A stretch of DNA of 64,000 bases. Origin: Hallerella sp963652365 (GTDB lineage: Bacteria; Fibrobacterota; Fibrobacteria; Fibrobacterales; Fibrobacteraceae). This document shows, piece by piece, positions 26,560 to 34,926 of the stretch; within the stretch, counting starts at the first letter, position 1, and the number at the start of each line of letters is the position of its first letter. Made by a program: the position numbers and the translations under genes. Location of the stretch: the NCBI GenBank assembly GCA_963652365.1, contig CAVJTH010000014.1:1-64000 (forward strand). Reading direction: 5' to 3'. Under the pieces are notes generated by a model that was given only the letters and a program-made list of their open reading frames with translations, ran no database searches and had not been told where the DNA came from.

Positions 26560-27795
26560 ATGGAAGATTATATCCAGAACCTCTTTGCGGAACGCATCGG
26601 CGGAAGTTCCTTTGGAAAGGGAACCGTCCTCTACAAGTTCGAAAAGATCAAGCGGGCGAGACGCGAGGCGGAAAAGTCGCACCCCGAAACGCCGATCATC
26701 GACATGGGAGTCGGGGAACCGGACTGGATGGCGGACGCATCCGTTGTGGAAAGGCTCTACGCGGAAGCGAAGAAGTGGGAAAACCGCGGGTATTCGGACA
26801 ACGGAATCTTGCCGTTCCAGGAAGCGGCGGCGAAGTACATGGAACGCGTCTTCGGTGTGCGCGGACTGGATCCGCAGAACGAAATCTGCCACAGCATCGG
26901 TTCGAAGCCCGCGCTGGCGATGATCCCGCAGGCCTTTATCAATCCGGGCGATGTCTCGATCGTGACGGTTCCCGGCTATGGGGTTCTCGGAACGATGACG
27001 CGCTTTCTGGGTGGCGAAGTCTATCCGCTCCCTCTTTCTCCCGAAAACGATTTCTTGCCGGATCTCGAAAGCGTTCCGGCGGACATCGCGAAGCGCGCCA
27101 AGATTCTCTACATCAACTATCCGAACAATCCCACGGGAGCCGTGGCGACGCCCGAGTTCTTTGCGAAAGTCGTCGAATTCGCGCGGAAGAATCACGTCAT
27201 CGTCGTTTCCGATGCGGCCTACGCGGCGCTTACCTTTGACGACTACGCTCCGCTCAGCTTTCTCTCCGTTCCCGGGGCAAAGGATGTCGGCGTGGAAATT
27301 CAGTCCCTTTCGAAGGCGTTCAACATGACGGGCTGGCGACTCGGATTTGTCGCGGGAAACGAGAAAATCGTGAAAGGCTTTGCCTGCGTCAAGGACAACA
27401 ATGATTCGGGGCAGTTCAAGGCTATCCAGTATGCGGGCGTCGAGGCTCTTTCTTCGCCGTCGATTACGGAACGGACCGTTGCGAAGTATTCCAGGCGGCA
27501 CGGTTTGCTGGTCAAGGCGCTTTCCGATGTCGGGTTCCGCGTAAAAAAGCCCAAGGGAAGCTTTTACCTGTATGCAAGTTCCCCGAAGGGAATCGAAGGT
27601 GGCGAATCCTTTGCGACCGCCGAGGACTTTTCCCAGTGGCTGATTCGCGAAAAGCAGATTTCGACGGTTCCCTGGGACGACGCGGGACACTTTATCCGGT
27701 TCAGCGTGACGTTTACCGCGGACTCGGAAGAGGCGGAAGTCTCCCTGATGGACGAAATCAGGCGCAGGCTTTCGGACGTGAAGCTTGTCTGGTAG
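26560..27795 (+). CDS. dapL: LL-diaminopimelate aminotransferase
   Basis: This 411-residue fold-type I PLP enzyme converts tetrahydrodipicolinate directly to LL-diaminopimelate, feeding lysine and peptidoglycan synthesis. The PLP lysine is Lys252 in QSLSKAFNMTGWR; YINYPNNPTGAVAT near 184-197 and SDAAYAALTFD near 217-227 hold the cofactor-binding Asn and Asp/Tyr. The blocks MGVGEPDWMAD, CHSIGSKPALAMIP and SGQFKAIQYAG fit the second DapL group rather than generic aspartate transaminases. The start at 26560 follows GGAGAA by five bases; the frame extends upstream without support. It is flanked by terminators on both sides, so it is transcribed alone. Confidence 0.92.
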   Translation: MEDYIQNLFAERIGGSSFGKGTVLYKFEKIKRARREAEKSHPETPIIDMGVGEPDWMADASVVERLYAEAKKWENRGYSDNGILPFQEAAAKYMERVFGVRGLDPQNEICHSIGSKPALAMIPQAFINPGDVSIVTVPGYGVLGTMTRFLGGEVYPLPLSPENDFLPDLESVPADIAKRAKILYINYPNNPTGAVATPEFFAKVVEFARKNHVIVVSDAAYAALTFDDYAPLSFLSVPGAKDVGVEIQSLSKAFNMTGWRLGFVAGNEKIVKGFACVKDNNDSGQFKAIQYAGVEALSSPSITERTVAKYSRRHGLLVKALSDVGFRVKKPKGSFYLYASSPKGIEGGESFATAEDFSQWLIREKQISTVPWDDAGHFIRFSVTFTADSEEAEVSLMDEIRRRLSDVKLVW

Positions 27796-27815
27796 ATACG
27801 CTTCGGCTTAAAACG

Positions 27816-27848
27816 AAAAATCGCGCGGTTCCAGGAACCGCGCGATTT
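27816..27848. terminator. Bidirectional intrinsic terminator between dapL and the thioredoxin gene
   Basis: A 14-base perfect stem (AAAATCGCGCGGTT with AACCGCGCGATTTT) around a four-base loop has A-rich and T-rich ends, so it can end transcription in both directions between two convergent genes. Confidence 0.92.
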
Positions 27849-27865
27849 TCGCAAGGAGAAAAACT

Positions 27866-28405
27866 TTACGGGAACATCTTGTTCAAAAGCGAATCGATCT
27901 GTTCGAAGCTCTTCTTGGACAGGTCGCCGAAGCGGTAGAACGTGCCGTCCTTGTTCACGATGAAGACGACGGGAACGTAGCCTGTCCCGTAAGTGGGCCC
28001 GAACTTGGCGTTTACGTCCTGGAAAATGGGAAATGTCGCGTTGAACTGGTCGATAAAGAGGCGCACGTCGTTCTTCTTGATGCCGCCTCCGATGGAAATC
28101 CCTACGCCCGTCAGTCCTTTAGGCTCGTACTTCCTGATGAGCGACTGCATTTCGGGAAAGCTCGCCTGGCAGTGCGGGCACTTGGGGCTGAAGTAATAGA
28201 TGACGAGAGGCTTGCCGCTGAAATGTGCGAAGAGCATTCCCGGATCGTTGACGCCGGCGAGTGTCTGCATAAAGTCGATCTTCATCGGGGTTCCCGTGGA
28301 ATCCTGCAAGAGGGTCGGAACTTCCTGCTTGGGAATGTCCGATTGCCCAAAGGCGAAGATGGAAGAAAAGGCAATCAGCGCAATCGCTTTTACCGAAAAA
28401 CGCAT
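27866..28405 (-). CDS. Exported TlpA-like thioredoxin-fold protein
   Basis: This 179-residue protein has a signal peptide (MRFSVKAIALIAFSSIFAFG) and a thioredoxin fold with the redox motif CPHC at residues 76-79 (YYFSPKCPHCQASFPEM), followed by GYVPVVFIVNKDGTFYRFGD containing the cis-proline. It should act in the periplasm as a thiol-disulfide reductase, perhaps for cytochrome maturation or protein folding; no partner gene is adjacent. AGGAG stands seven bases before the ATG. Confidence 0.92.
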   Translation of the reverse strand: MRFSVKAIALIAFSSIFAFGQSDIPKQEVPTLLQDSTGTPMKIDFMQTLAGVNDPGMLFAHFSGKPLVIYYFSPKCPHCQASFPEMQSLIRKYEPKGLTGVGISIGGGIKKNDVRLFIDQFNATFPIFQDVNAKFGPTYGTGYVPVVFIVNKDGTFYRFGDLSKKSFEQIDSLLNKMFP

Positions 28406-28461
28406 GAGAAACTCCTATTCAGAACGAACTGTAAAATATAAAATGACATTGCGAAAGTCAA

Positions 28462-29760
28462 TCAGGGCTTTAGCCGATGGGGAAGTCTCGGAAACGCGCC
28501 TGTTTCCCGGACGTGGGGAAGATTGCAAATCCAGGCGACCGTCCGTTCGAGTCCAAGGCCGAATCCAGCGTGCGGTACGGAGCCGTAACGGCGAATGTCC
28601 AGGTACCAGGAATAGGCTTCGGGCGAAAGGCCCTGCCCTCTGATGGAATCTTCGATCGTTGCGAGATCTTCTTCGCGCTGGCCACCCCCGATGATTTCTC
28701 CGAAGCCTTCCGGAGCGAGAATGTCCATGTTGCGGACGACTTTCGGATTTTCCGCGCTGCGCTTCATGTAGAAAGGCTTGATTTCCGCGGGGTAGTCATA
28801 GACGACGACCGGTCTTTCGAAATGCTTTCCGACGATCGTTTCGTCCGCTCCGCCGAAATCGTCTCCCCATTTGAAAGACGCACCCGAATCCTGGATGATT
28901 TTTACGGCATCCGTATAGCTGATGCGGGCGAACGGTTCGCTTGCGGTAATTTCCAGCGCCCTGGTATCGCGACCGAGGAGTTCGAGTTCCTGGGCGTTTT
29001 TGTCGAGAACCTTCTTGACAATCGCCTGGACAAGCCCTTCGGCGAGTTCGATGTCTCCGTCGAGATCCATGTAGGCGACTTCGGGTTCGACCATCCAGAA
29101 TTCCGTCAGATGGCGCCGCGTGTTCGAGTTCTCGGCGCGAAAAGTCGGACCGAAGCAGTAGGCTCTGCCAAATGCCGCGCAGGCCGCTTCCATGTAAAGC
29201 TGGCCGCTTTGCGAAAGATAGGCCGTGCTGTCGAAATAGGGAGTGCTGAAAAGCGTGCTCGAACCTTCGCATTCGTTTGGCGTAAAGATCGGCGCATCGA
29301 CAAGCGTAAAGTCCCTGGAGTCGAAGTATTCGCGAATCGCCTGGACGATGCTGTGCCGGATGGCGAGAATGGCGTGTTCGCGCGGACTGCGGATCCACAG
29401 GTGGCGCCAGTCCATTAGAAAGTCCGTTCCGTGTTCCTTGGGGGAAATCGGGTAGTCTTTTGCGGCGGAGACAAGCGTTACGTGCGAGGCGACGATTTCA
29501 AGTCCCGATGGCGCCTTGGGCTGCGAAACGACCTTTCCGCGGATGCGGATGGCGCTTTCTTGCGAGAGATGCCTGACGAGGTTGAATTCTTCTTCGGAAA
29601 CGTCGTTTACGCTGGCGACGATCTGGATGAATCCCGTCCCATCCCGGAACTGGACGAAGCAGACTTTTCCGGAACTTCGGACGCGCGTGACCCAGCCCGA
29701 AAGTTCGACGTCCTTGCCGACGAAATCGCCCAGATGGCGAATGTAAATCTCTTGGAGCAT
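28462..29760 (-). CDS. asnS: Asparagine-tRNA ligase
   Basis: This 432-residue class IIb synthetase charges tRNA-Asn. Residues 1-110 form the OB-fold anticodon domain (VELSGWVTRVRSSGKVCFVQFRDGTG). The catalytic core shows motif 2 (FRAENSNTRRHLTEFWMVEPE) and motif 3 (GFGLGLERTVAWI); YPAEIKPFYMK supports Asn over Asp specificity, since AspRS has a different loop. The start at 29760 (MLQEIYIRHL) is the family N-terminus; the frame runs on upstream across the tRNA and is not coding there. It is preceded by tRNA-Gly and its terminator. Confidence 0.95.
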   Translation of the reverse strand: MLQEIYIRHLGDFVGKDVELSGWVTRVRSSGKVCFVQFRDGTGFIQIVASVNDVSEEEFNLVRHLSQESAIRIRGKVVSQPKAPSGLEIVASHVTLVSAAKDYPISPKEHGTDFLMDWRHLWIRSPREHAILAIRHSIVQAIREYFDSRDFTLVDAPIFTPNECEGSSTLFSTPYFDSTAYLSQSGQLYMEAACAAFGRAYCFGPTFRAENSNTRRHLTEFWMVEPEVAYMDLDGDIELAEGLVQAIVKKVLDKNAQELELLGRDTRALEITASEPFARISYTDAVKIIQDSGASFKWGDDFGGADETIVGKHFERPVVVYDYPAEIKPFYMKRSAENPKVVRNMDILAPEGFGEIIGGGQREEDLATIEDSIRGQGLSPEAYSWYLDIRRYGSVPHAGFGLGLERTVAWICNLPHVRETGAFPRLPHRLKP

Positions 29761-29825
29761 GTCGCCTAAGATAGCAAAAGGGATGGACGGTTGGCACGGA
29801 TAGATCGCGAGATGTCGGACGGCAT

Positions 29826-29854
29826 AAAAAAAAGCCCCACATTCGTGGAGCTTT
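29826..29854 (-). terminator. Intrinsic terminator of tRNA-Gly
   Basis: On the minus strand AAAGCTCCAC pairs over ten bases with GTGGGGCTTT and runs into eight T residues, just downstream of the tRNA. Confidence 0.92.
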
Positions 29855-29859
29855 AATCG

Positions 29860-29932
<73 letters not shown>

Positions 29933-30001
29933 GGGGACAGCCCAATTATAGATAAAAGAAACTCTCTTGTCAAGGGAAATGGGAAAGAAAAATGATTTTT
30001 T

Positions 30002-30030
30002 TTGAAAAACTTCGGAGGCTTGAGTATATT
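30002..30030 (+). promoter_or_regulatory. Sigma-70-type promoter for thiE
   Basis: TTGAAA (30002-30007) and TATATT (30025-30030) are spaced by 17 bases, 34 bases before the thiE start. The short leader leaves no room for a TPP riboswitch. Confidence 0.65.
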
Positions 30031-30063
30031 GTGGGCAAAAAAATGGAAAGTCAAGGAGTCTTT

Positions 30064-30717
30064 ATGGATGCACAGGAATACTTGAAGGTCTATCTGGTGA
30101 CGGATCGCGGGCTTTCGCTCGGTCGCCCGCTAGAAGAAGTCGTGGAAAAATCGCTCGCGGGCGGCGCAAGCGTTGTCCAGCTTCGGGAAAAGGATTGCTC
30201 TTCGCGGGAATTCTACGAACTCGCGCTGCGGCTGAAGGAAGTCCTGCGGGGAACGGGCGTTCCGCTTGTCATCAACGATCGGCTAGACATTGCGCTCGCC
30301 GTCGATGCGGACGGGCTGCACATCGGCCAGAGCGACTTGCCGTATCCGGTCGCGCGGCGATTGCTCGGAAAGGACAAGATCATCGGGCTTTCGACGGACA
30401 ATTACGAACAGCTTGTCGCGGCGAACGATTGCGATGTGGACTATGTCGCGTTCCAGGCCTTTTCGACGACGACAAAGCTCGATGCGGTCGAGGGGCTAGG
30501 TGTCGAAGGGCTCCGAAAGGCAAAGGCGCTTTCGCGGCATCCGCTGGTCGCTATCGGGGGAATCCACCTGTCAAACGCCGCCGCCGTCGCGTCTTCCGGC
30601 GTCGATGGACTTGCCGTCGTCTCGGAAATCATGTCCGCGAAGGATCCGAAACTTGCGACGGAAGACTTGCGAAAGGCCTTCGAAGAGGGGCATTCGAAAT
30701 ACAGTCGGGAAGGCTGA
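30064..30717 (+). CDS. thiE: Thiamine-phosphate synthase
   Basis: This 217-residue TIM barrel joins HMP-pyrophosphate and thiazole phosphate. The active-site blocks are all present: VVQLREKDCSSREF, PLVINDRLDIALAV, GLHIGQSDLPY, DYVAFQAFSTTTK and the phosphate loops VAIGGI and GLAVVSEI. The start at 30064 is preceded by AAGGAG at seven bases; MDAQEYLKVYLVTDRG is the normal N-terminus. It ends in a terminator and faces, convergently, a gene that carries a ThiN domain with the same predicted activity. No other thi genes lie in the window. TenI, a thiazole tautomerase in the same fold, is the main alternative, but the pyrophosphate-site residues favour ThiE. Confidence 0.9.
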   Translation: MDAQEYLKVYLVTDRGLSLGRPLEEVVEKSLAGGASVVQLREKDCSSREFYELALRLKEVLRGTGVPLVINDRLDIALAVDADGLHIGQSDLPYPVARRLLGKDKIIGLSTDNYEQLVAANDCDVDYVAFQAFSTTTKLDAVEGLGVEGLRKAKALSRHPLVAIGGIHLSNAAAVASSGVDGLAVVSEIMSAKDPKLATEDLRKAFEEGHSKYSREG

Positions 30718-30740
30718 ACGTTCCGGAATTCGGCCTTTTT
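30710..30740 (+). terminator. Intrinsic terminator of thiE
   Basis: AAGGCTGAA (30710-30718, spanning the thiE stop codon) pairs with TTCGGCCTT (30729-30737), followed by T residues. Confidence 0.75.
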
Positions 30741-30764
30741 GCCCACCCGACTTCGCCGGGAAGG

Positions 30765-32342
30765 TCAGAGCGCCGCGTTGATTTTCAGGACTTTCCGTTC
30801 AAAATCCTTTAGCGAGCTTCCGACGACGAGAATCAGCTTTTCGAGATTGATCCGGTCCGGAATGGCGACGATATCCGGCAAGACGGGCGTCTTGTCGATA
30901 ACGCTTTCGAGATCCCTGTCGTAATCGTTTCCGCGTTGCCGGTAGTCCTTGGGCGTGGGCATTTCGACGATTCGGAATTTCGCCTTCTTGCAGGCGGAAA
31001 GAATCTTTGGGCTGCTTCGAAAATTGGCGATGCATTTCGCTTCGGGAAACTTTTTTCGGATGGAGAGAAGCGAGTCCGCCATATAGACGCTGATTCCCAT
31101 CTTGGGATCGCGGACGGAACAGGTCTCGTTTTCGACGCGGAAAATGCGCCCGGGAACGGCGCACACGTCCTTTCGGGATGTTCCCGTTTCCGTGTAGCCG
31201 ATATTCATCCCGATTTCCGGCAGCATCCTGCAGATGTTCGCCGCTTTCAGGCGATCGACGCAGGCCTTGAGGTCTCGACAGAGCCTGTCGCTCTCGGAAA
31301 GCTGTCCTTCGATGTTTCCCTGCGCGAGGATGTCTGCCGCGTTAAAGAAAACGTCCCAGAAAAAGTCCTTGACCGGCGGCAGGAAATCTTCGATCTTTCT
31401 GTTGTGGAGCGTTTTTCGCCCGAATTCCCAGTTCATGAATTTTCCGACGACCGCGCTCTGGATGCCCTGGTCGGCTAGCGCTTTCCGGAGAGCATCCGTG
31501 TCTTTCGGGGAAACGGCGATGACGAGCGTGCCTTCGCTGATGACTTCCCACGGATCGAGTCCGAAAATTCGGCAGATGTTCTCGATATCTCTCGGAATCC
31601 TGTAGGCATCCATGTCGAGCAGGACGCCTTTCCCGGACGCCTCGGCGACTTCCCAGACTCCGCGCCTGGTGCCGCCTTCGGTCGCATCGTGCATCGCATG
31701 GACGCCTCGGAACTTCGAAGCGATTTCCGCATCCTTGACGACGGAGATTTCCTTCATTCGCCTGGCGGCGCGGCGAATGTCCCTGCTTTCGAGCTTTCCC
31801 TTGAGCGCTTCGCCCAGTTCGAATCCCAGAAGCGCTGCCGCCTCGATGGCGATACCCTTGGTGATGACCAGATTGTCGCCCGCCTTGGCGCCTTTCGGCG
31901 AAACGTATCGCTTGCCGTATCCCCAGACCGAGATTCCCCCGATTGTCGGGCAGTTGACCGCTCCGTAGTAGCCCGTATGGCCTCCCACGATCGAAATTCC
32001 CTGGCGCTTCGCTTCGGCGCTGATTTCCCGGACGAGACTTGCGATGTAGTCCTCTTTCGTGTCCGGAGGGAGCAGAAGCGAATAGGTCATGAATTCCGGC
32101 TTGATTCCCATGACGGCGACGTCGCTTGCGCCGATGTGGACCGTGACATATGCGAAATCCTTCGGAGTCATGCGGACGGATGGAAAAATCGGGTCTTCGG
32201 CAACGGCCATGAAGCCTCCGGGAACCTTCAGGATGGCCGAATCCACGCCCATTGTCGGGCCGATGACGACTTTCGCGTTCTTGCATCCTGTCCTTGCGAG
32301 AATCGCCTGGGTGAAAAAATCGTCATTGACTTTTCCGATCAT
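30765..32342 (-). CDS. AIR-synthase-like (PurM/HypE/ThiL superfamily) protein fused to a ThiN domain
   Basis: This 525-residue protein has two parts. Residues 1-315 match the PurM-like ATP-binding superfamily: VDSAILKVPGGFMAVAEDPIFP, the IGASDVAVMGIKPEF helix, GDNLVITKGIAIEAAALL, and HDATEGGTRRGVWEVAEASG, close to HypE. Residues 335-520 match ThiN, the alternative thiamine-phosphate synthase usually found fused to ThiD: LPEIGMNIGYTET, DVCAVPGRIFRVENE, GISVYMADSLLSI, KCIANFRSS and LPDIVAIPDR. The fusion pairs a possible kinase domain with a thiamine-phosphate-binding or synthase domain. It follows the cyclase gene by 17 bases with TAGGAG before its ATG. Regulation by thiamine phosphate is an alternative to catalysis. 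Confidence 0.8.
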   Translation of the reverse strand: MIGKVNDDFFTQAILARTGCKNAKVVIGPTMGVDSAILKVPGGFMAVAEDPIFPSVRMTPKDFAYVTVHIGASDVAVMGIKPEFMTYSLLLPPDTKEDYIASLVREISAEAKRQGISIVGGHTGYYGAVNCPTIGGISVWGYGKRYVSPKGAKAGDNLVITKGIAIEAAALLGFELGEALKGKLESRDIRRAARRMKEISVVKDAEIASKFRGVHAMHDATEGGTRRGVWEVAEASGKGVLLDMDAYRIPRDIENICRIFGLDPWEVISEGTLVIAVSPKDTDALRKALADQGIQSAVVGKFMNWEFGRKTLHNRKIEDFLPPVKDFFWDVFFNAADILAQGNIEGQLSESDRLCRDLKACVDRLKAANICRMLPEIGMNIGYTETGTSRKDVCAVPGRIFRVENETCSVRDPKMGISVYMADSLLSIRKKFPEAKCIANFRSSPKILSACKKAKFRIVEMPTPKDYRQRGNDYDRDLESVIDKTPVLPDIVAIPDRINLEKLILVVGSSLKDFERKVLKINAAL

Positions 32343-32359
32343 CGTTCGCTCCTATTGGT

Positions 32360-33457
32360 TCAGGATTTTTTCGGGGAAGCATCCTCTTCCACGAAATGCA
32401 GCGCGTAGATAAAGGTCTCGCTGCTTTTTCCCTTGAGTTCGAAAGGTCCCTTGGGAAGCGGGCTGTACTTTCCGATATTGGGAAGTTCTTGCAGAAGTTC
32501 TCTCGAAACGAGGAATTCTTCGCCTAGGCGGCTGCAGAGATCCTGCAGGCGGGAGGTCGTGTTGATGGCGTCTCCGTGGTAGGCGATTTCGCTTCGAAAG
32601 TTTCCTACCTCGGTCATGATGACCTTTCCCCAGTGCGCAGCGGCCTTGAATGTCGGATAGTGCCCGAATTCCGCGAGAAATCGCTTGCGCGTGCGGGAAA
32701 AGCACCGCTTGAGGTCTTCGAAGCACAGGATGGGCTTTGCCCTCTTGCGTGCGGCGGAAAGCGGCCACGTGAGAAACACGCCGTCTCCGGCTATCTGGTA
32801 GATGTCTCCGTCGTTTTCTTCGCAGCAGTTGGAAAGCAGCCTGTAGTATTCCTTCATGAAGCGGCTGTATTTGACGTGTCCCATTTCTTCGGCGAGCCGC
32901 GTGGAATTTCGCAAATCGACGAACATGAAGATAAGCTCGACTTCTTTCGGATCCTGGGTCTTGCCGAGAAGCGTGTTGACGAAAACGTTCGCGCCGAACT
33001 TCTTGTTCACGGAACGGATGAACGTGATGAAGAATCCCGACAGGATTCCGTAAATGGCGAATGCCTGGACGGCCGGTTCGCGAAATGCCCGCTGCAGGCG
33101 TTCGAGTCCGCTTTCGTCGATGAACGAACCGCTTTCGTACCAGTTGAGGACCAGAACGCAAATCGCCATGTCGATGAAAACCGTCGCGGCAAAGTATCCG
33201 AGCCGGATGAGCATCGCCGCGGGAATCGGGCGCGGATCCCTGTCGTCTCGCAGGATGATCACGTCGTAGAGCCCGTGGGAAAGCCCGGTCAGGATGGCGA
33301 ACTGGAACGCGGTCAGGTAGAGAATCGGATCGGATGCTTGCGGGGAGCCGTAGAAATGGAAAAAGAAGAACAGGAAGCTGAAAAGAATCCAGCTGGCGAC
33401 GTAGAACGCGATGGACTTGATCTTTCTCTTCTGGAGTCTGGAGCTAAAGAGCGACAT
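32360..33457 (-). CDS. Membrane-bound class III adenylate/guanylate cyclase
   Basis: This 365-residue protein has four hydrophobic segments in the N-terminal 155 residues (about 16-36, 45-65, 84-105, 130-148) and a class III cyclase domain behind. The two metal aspartates are Asp181 (FMFVDLRNSTRLAE) and Asp225 (DIYQIAGDGVFLTW); the transition-state Asn and Arg are in GDAINTTSRLQDLC. The fold and spacing resemble family 3 bacterial cyclases. Whether the product is cAMP or cGMP cannot be settled by eye. It starts six bases after the stop of a small membrane protein and is followed by the AIRS-ThiN gene. Confidence 0.9.
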   Translation of the reverse strand: MSLFSSRLQKRKIKSIAFYVASWILFSFLFFFFHFYGSPQASDPILYLTAFQFAILTGLSHGLYDVIILRDDRDPRPIPAAMLIRLGYFAATVFIDMAICVLVLNWYESGSFIDESGLERLQRAFREPAVQAFAIYGILSGFFITFIRSVNKKFGANVFVNTLLGKTQDPKEVELIFMFVDLRNSTRLAEEMGHVKYSRFMKEYYRLLSNCCEENDGDIYQIAGDGVFLTWPLSAARKRAKPILCFEDLKRCFSRTRKRFLAEFGHYPTFKAAAHWGKVIMTEVGNFRSEIAYHGDAINTTSRLQDLCSRLGEEFLVSRELLQELPNIGKYSPLPKGPFELKGKSSETFIYALHFVEEDASPKKS

Positions 33458-33463
33458 CGGGCG

Positions 33464-33595
33464 TCAATGTAAAAAAAGAGGAAGGCTCCACAGCATCAGG
33501 GCAAGGAAAATATCTTTGTACGAAGGTCCGAAGAGCAGCACGGACGCGAGGATGAGGACTGTTCCCGCCAGGACAAAGAACAGGACCGAGGGCAT
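33464..33595 (-). CDS. Small membrane protein (43 residues) before the cyclase
   Basis: The peptide MPSVLFFVLAGTVLILASVL continues with a short loop (FGPSYKD) and a second hydrophobic helix, ending at a TGA six bases before the cyclase start. I chose the ATG at 33595 because AGGA stands five bases upstream; the ATG at 33643 would add 16 residues (MRVGKWFRIKSLFRKR), a basic tail that also fits a membrane protein, but has no ribosome-binding site. The family is unknown. Its tight link to the cyclase suggests a small partner protein. Confidence 0.55.
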   Translation of the reverse strand: MPSVLFFVLAGTVLILASVLLFGPSYKDIFLALMLWSLPLFLH

Positions 33596-33661
33596 CCTTT
33601 TCCTGAAAAGCGACTTGATGCGAAACCATTTTCCCACGCGCATAATATATATTCGGATTCG

Positions 33662-34804
33662 ATGAAAGGACTTTACATTCACGTTCCGTTTTGCAAAAAA
33701 ATCTGCGGTTACTGCGATTTCGCGACGCTTCCCGGGTCGAGAAGACTCTTTGCCGAATATGTCGATCTGCTTCTCCGCGAAGCGGAACTCCGTCTTTCGA
33801 AGTGGAAATTCGGGACTTCGGGCTTTTCGACAGCCTATCTGGGCGGGGGGACGCCCAGCGAGCTTCCTCGCATCGAACTGTCGAGACTTGTCCGCGGACT
33901 GGAGTCCCTGGGCGTGGATTTTTCGAAACTTCTGGAAGTGAACGTCGAGTGCAATCCGGATTCGGCAAGCGAGGAGTTTCTCGAATGCGCGCACTTGCTG
34001 GGAGTGAACCGTTTCAGTCTCGGGCTGCAGACGTTTGACGATTCCCTGTTGCAGGCGATCGGTCGGCGCGGAACGGCGAGGGAAAATCGCGAAGCTCTCG
34101 CCAGGCTTGTCGAGTTTACGCGGAAGACGGGAACGCGGGCCTCGGCGGATCTCATGTTCTGGCTTCCGGGGCAGAGCCTTGACCGGTTTCGGGATGACGT
34201 TGCGGAGCTCGCAAAATCGGGAATCGGGCATGTGAGCTTTTACGGGCTTACGCTCGGGTCGAAAACGGTTCTCGAAAATCGCATGAGGAAAGGTCTCTTC
34301 GCCCTGGACGAGGCTCTCTATCCCGAAATGTACGAATCGGGAGTGCGCATCTTGCGAAACTTCGGAATCGAACGCTACGAAGTGTCTAACTTCGCAAGGC
34401 CCGGCGATGAGGGCTTGCACAACCGGAACTACTGGCGTCTCGGGGAGTATCTCGGGCTCGGGCCTTCCGCGCACGGCTTTGACGGAAGCGTCCGTTCGGC
34501 GGCTCCGATCCGCTACGCCGCCTGGAAGCGCTGGGTCGAGGACGGCTGCCCGGATTCCGGCCTGGAAAAGGACGCGCTCGGCAAGAAGGAACGCGTCGAG
34601 GAACGCATCTGGCTTTCGCTGCGTACGCGGGAAGGTCTCGACTTGCAGTCCCTGGAATCGGAAGAGTCGGCGCGAATCCCCGAAAAAAGGATCGAGCGCT
34701 GGCGGCGGCTCGGCTTTGTCGAACGGGACGGTTCGCGCTTGCGCCTCGTGGGCCGCGGATGGCTGATGATGGATTCGGTCGTTTCCGACCTGCTGCCGGA
34801 CTAG
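33662..34804 (+). CDS. hemW: HemW-like radical SAM protein
   Basis: This 380-residue protein has the radical SAM cluster motif C-x3-C-x2-C at Cys11, Cys15 and Cys18 (HVPFCKKICGYCDF), the GGGTPS loop near 60, the EVNVECNPDS block and the C-terminal HemW domain (NYWRLGEYLGLGPSAHGF). HemW delivers heme to respiratory enzymes and was long misnamed an oxygen-independent coproporphyrinogen oxidase; the additional cysteine of true HemN, giving C-x3-C-x2-C-x-C, is absent (next residues are D-F). Its ATG has no ribosome-binding site, but a TATATT lies 11 bases upstream, compatible with leaderless transcription. The divergent small gene is 18-66 bases away. Confidence 0.92.
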   Translation: MKGLYIHVPFCKKICGYCDFATLPGSRRLFAEYVDLLLREAELRLSKWKFGTSGFSTAYLGGGTPSELPRIELSRLVRGLESLGVDFSKLLEVNVECNPDSASEEFLECAHLLGVNRFSLGLQTFDDSLLQAIGRRGTARENREALARLVEFTRKTGTRASADLMFWLPGQSLDRFRDDVAELAKSGIGHVSFYGLTLGSKTVLENRMRKGLFALDEALYPEMYESGVRILRNFGIERYEVSNFARPGDEGLHNRNYWRLGEYLGLGPSAHGFDGSVRSAAPIRYAAWKRWVEDGCPDSGLEKDALGKKERVEERIWLSLRTREGLDLQSLESEESARIPEKRIERWRRLGFVERDGSRLRLVGRGWLMMDSVVSDLLPD

Positions 34805-34926
34805 TATTCCAATTTGCGCTATTGCAAAATCCTTACATTGCCGAAATCCGAGCGTTTCCGTCATTATTAAGTTAATTTTCTAGTCAGGAATGTCATCGTT
34901 CCATCCTTCTTTCGTGAGATGTCGGT

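Noticed and set aside
30031..30063. A TPP riboswitch before thiE
   Set aside because: The leader after the predicted promoter is too short and no thi-box pattern is present.
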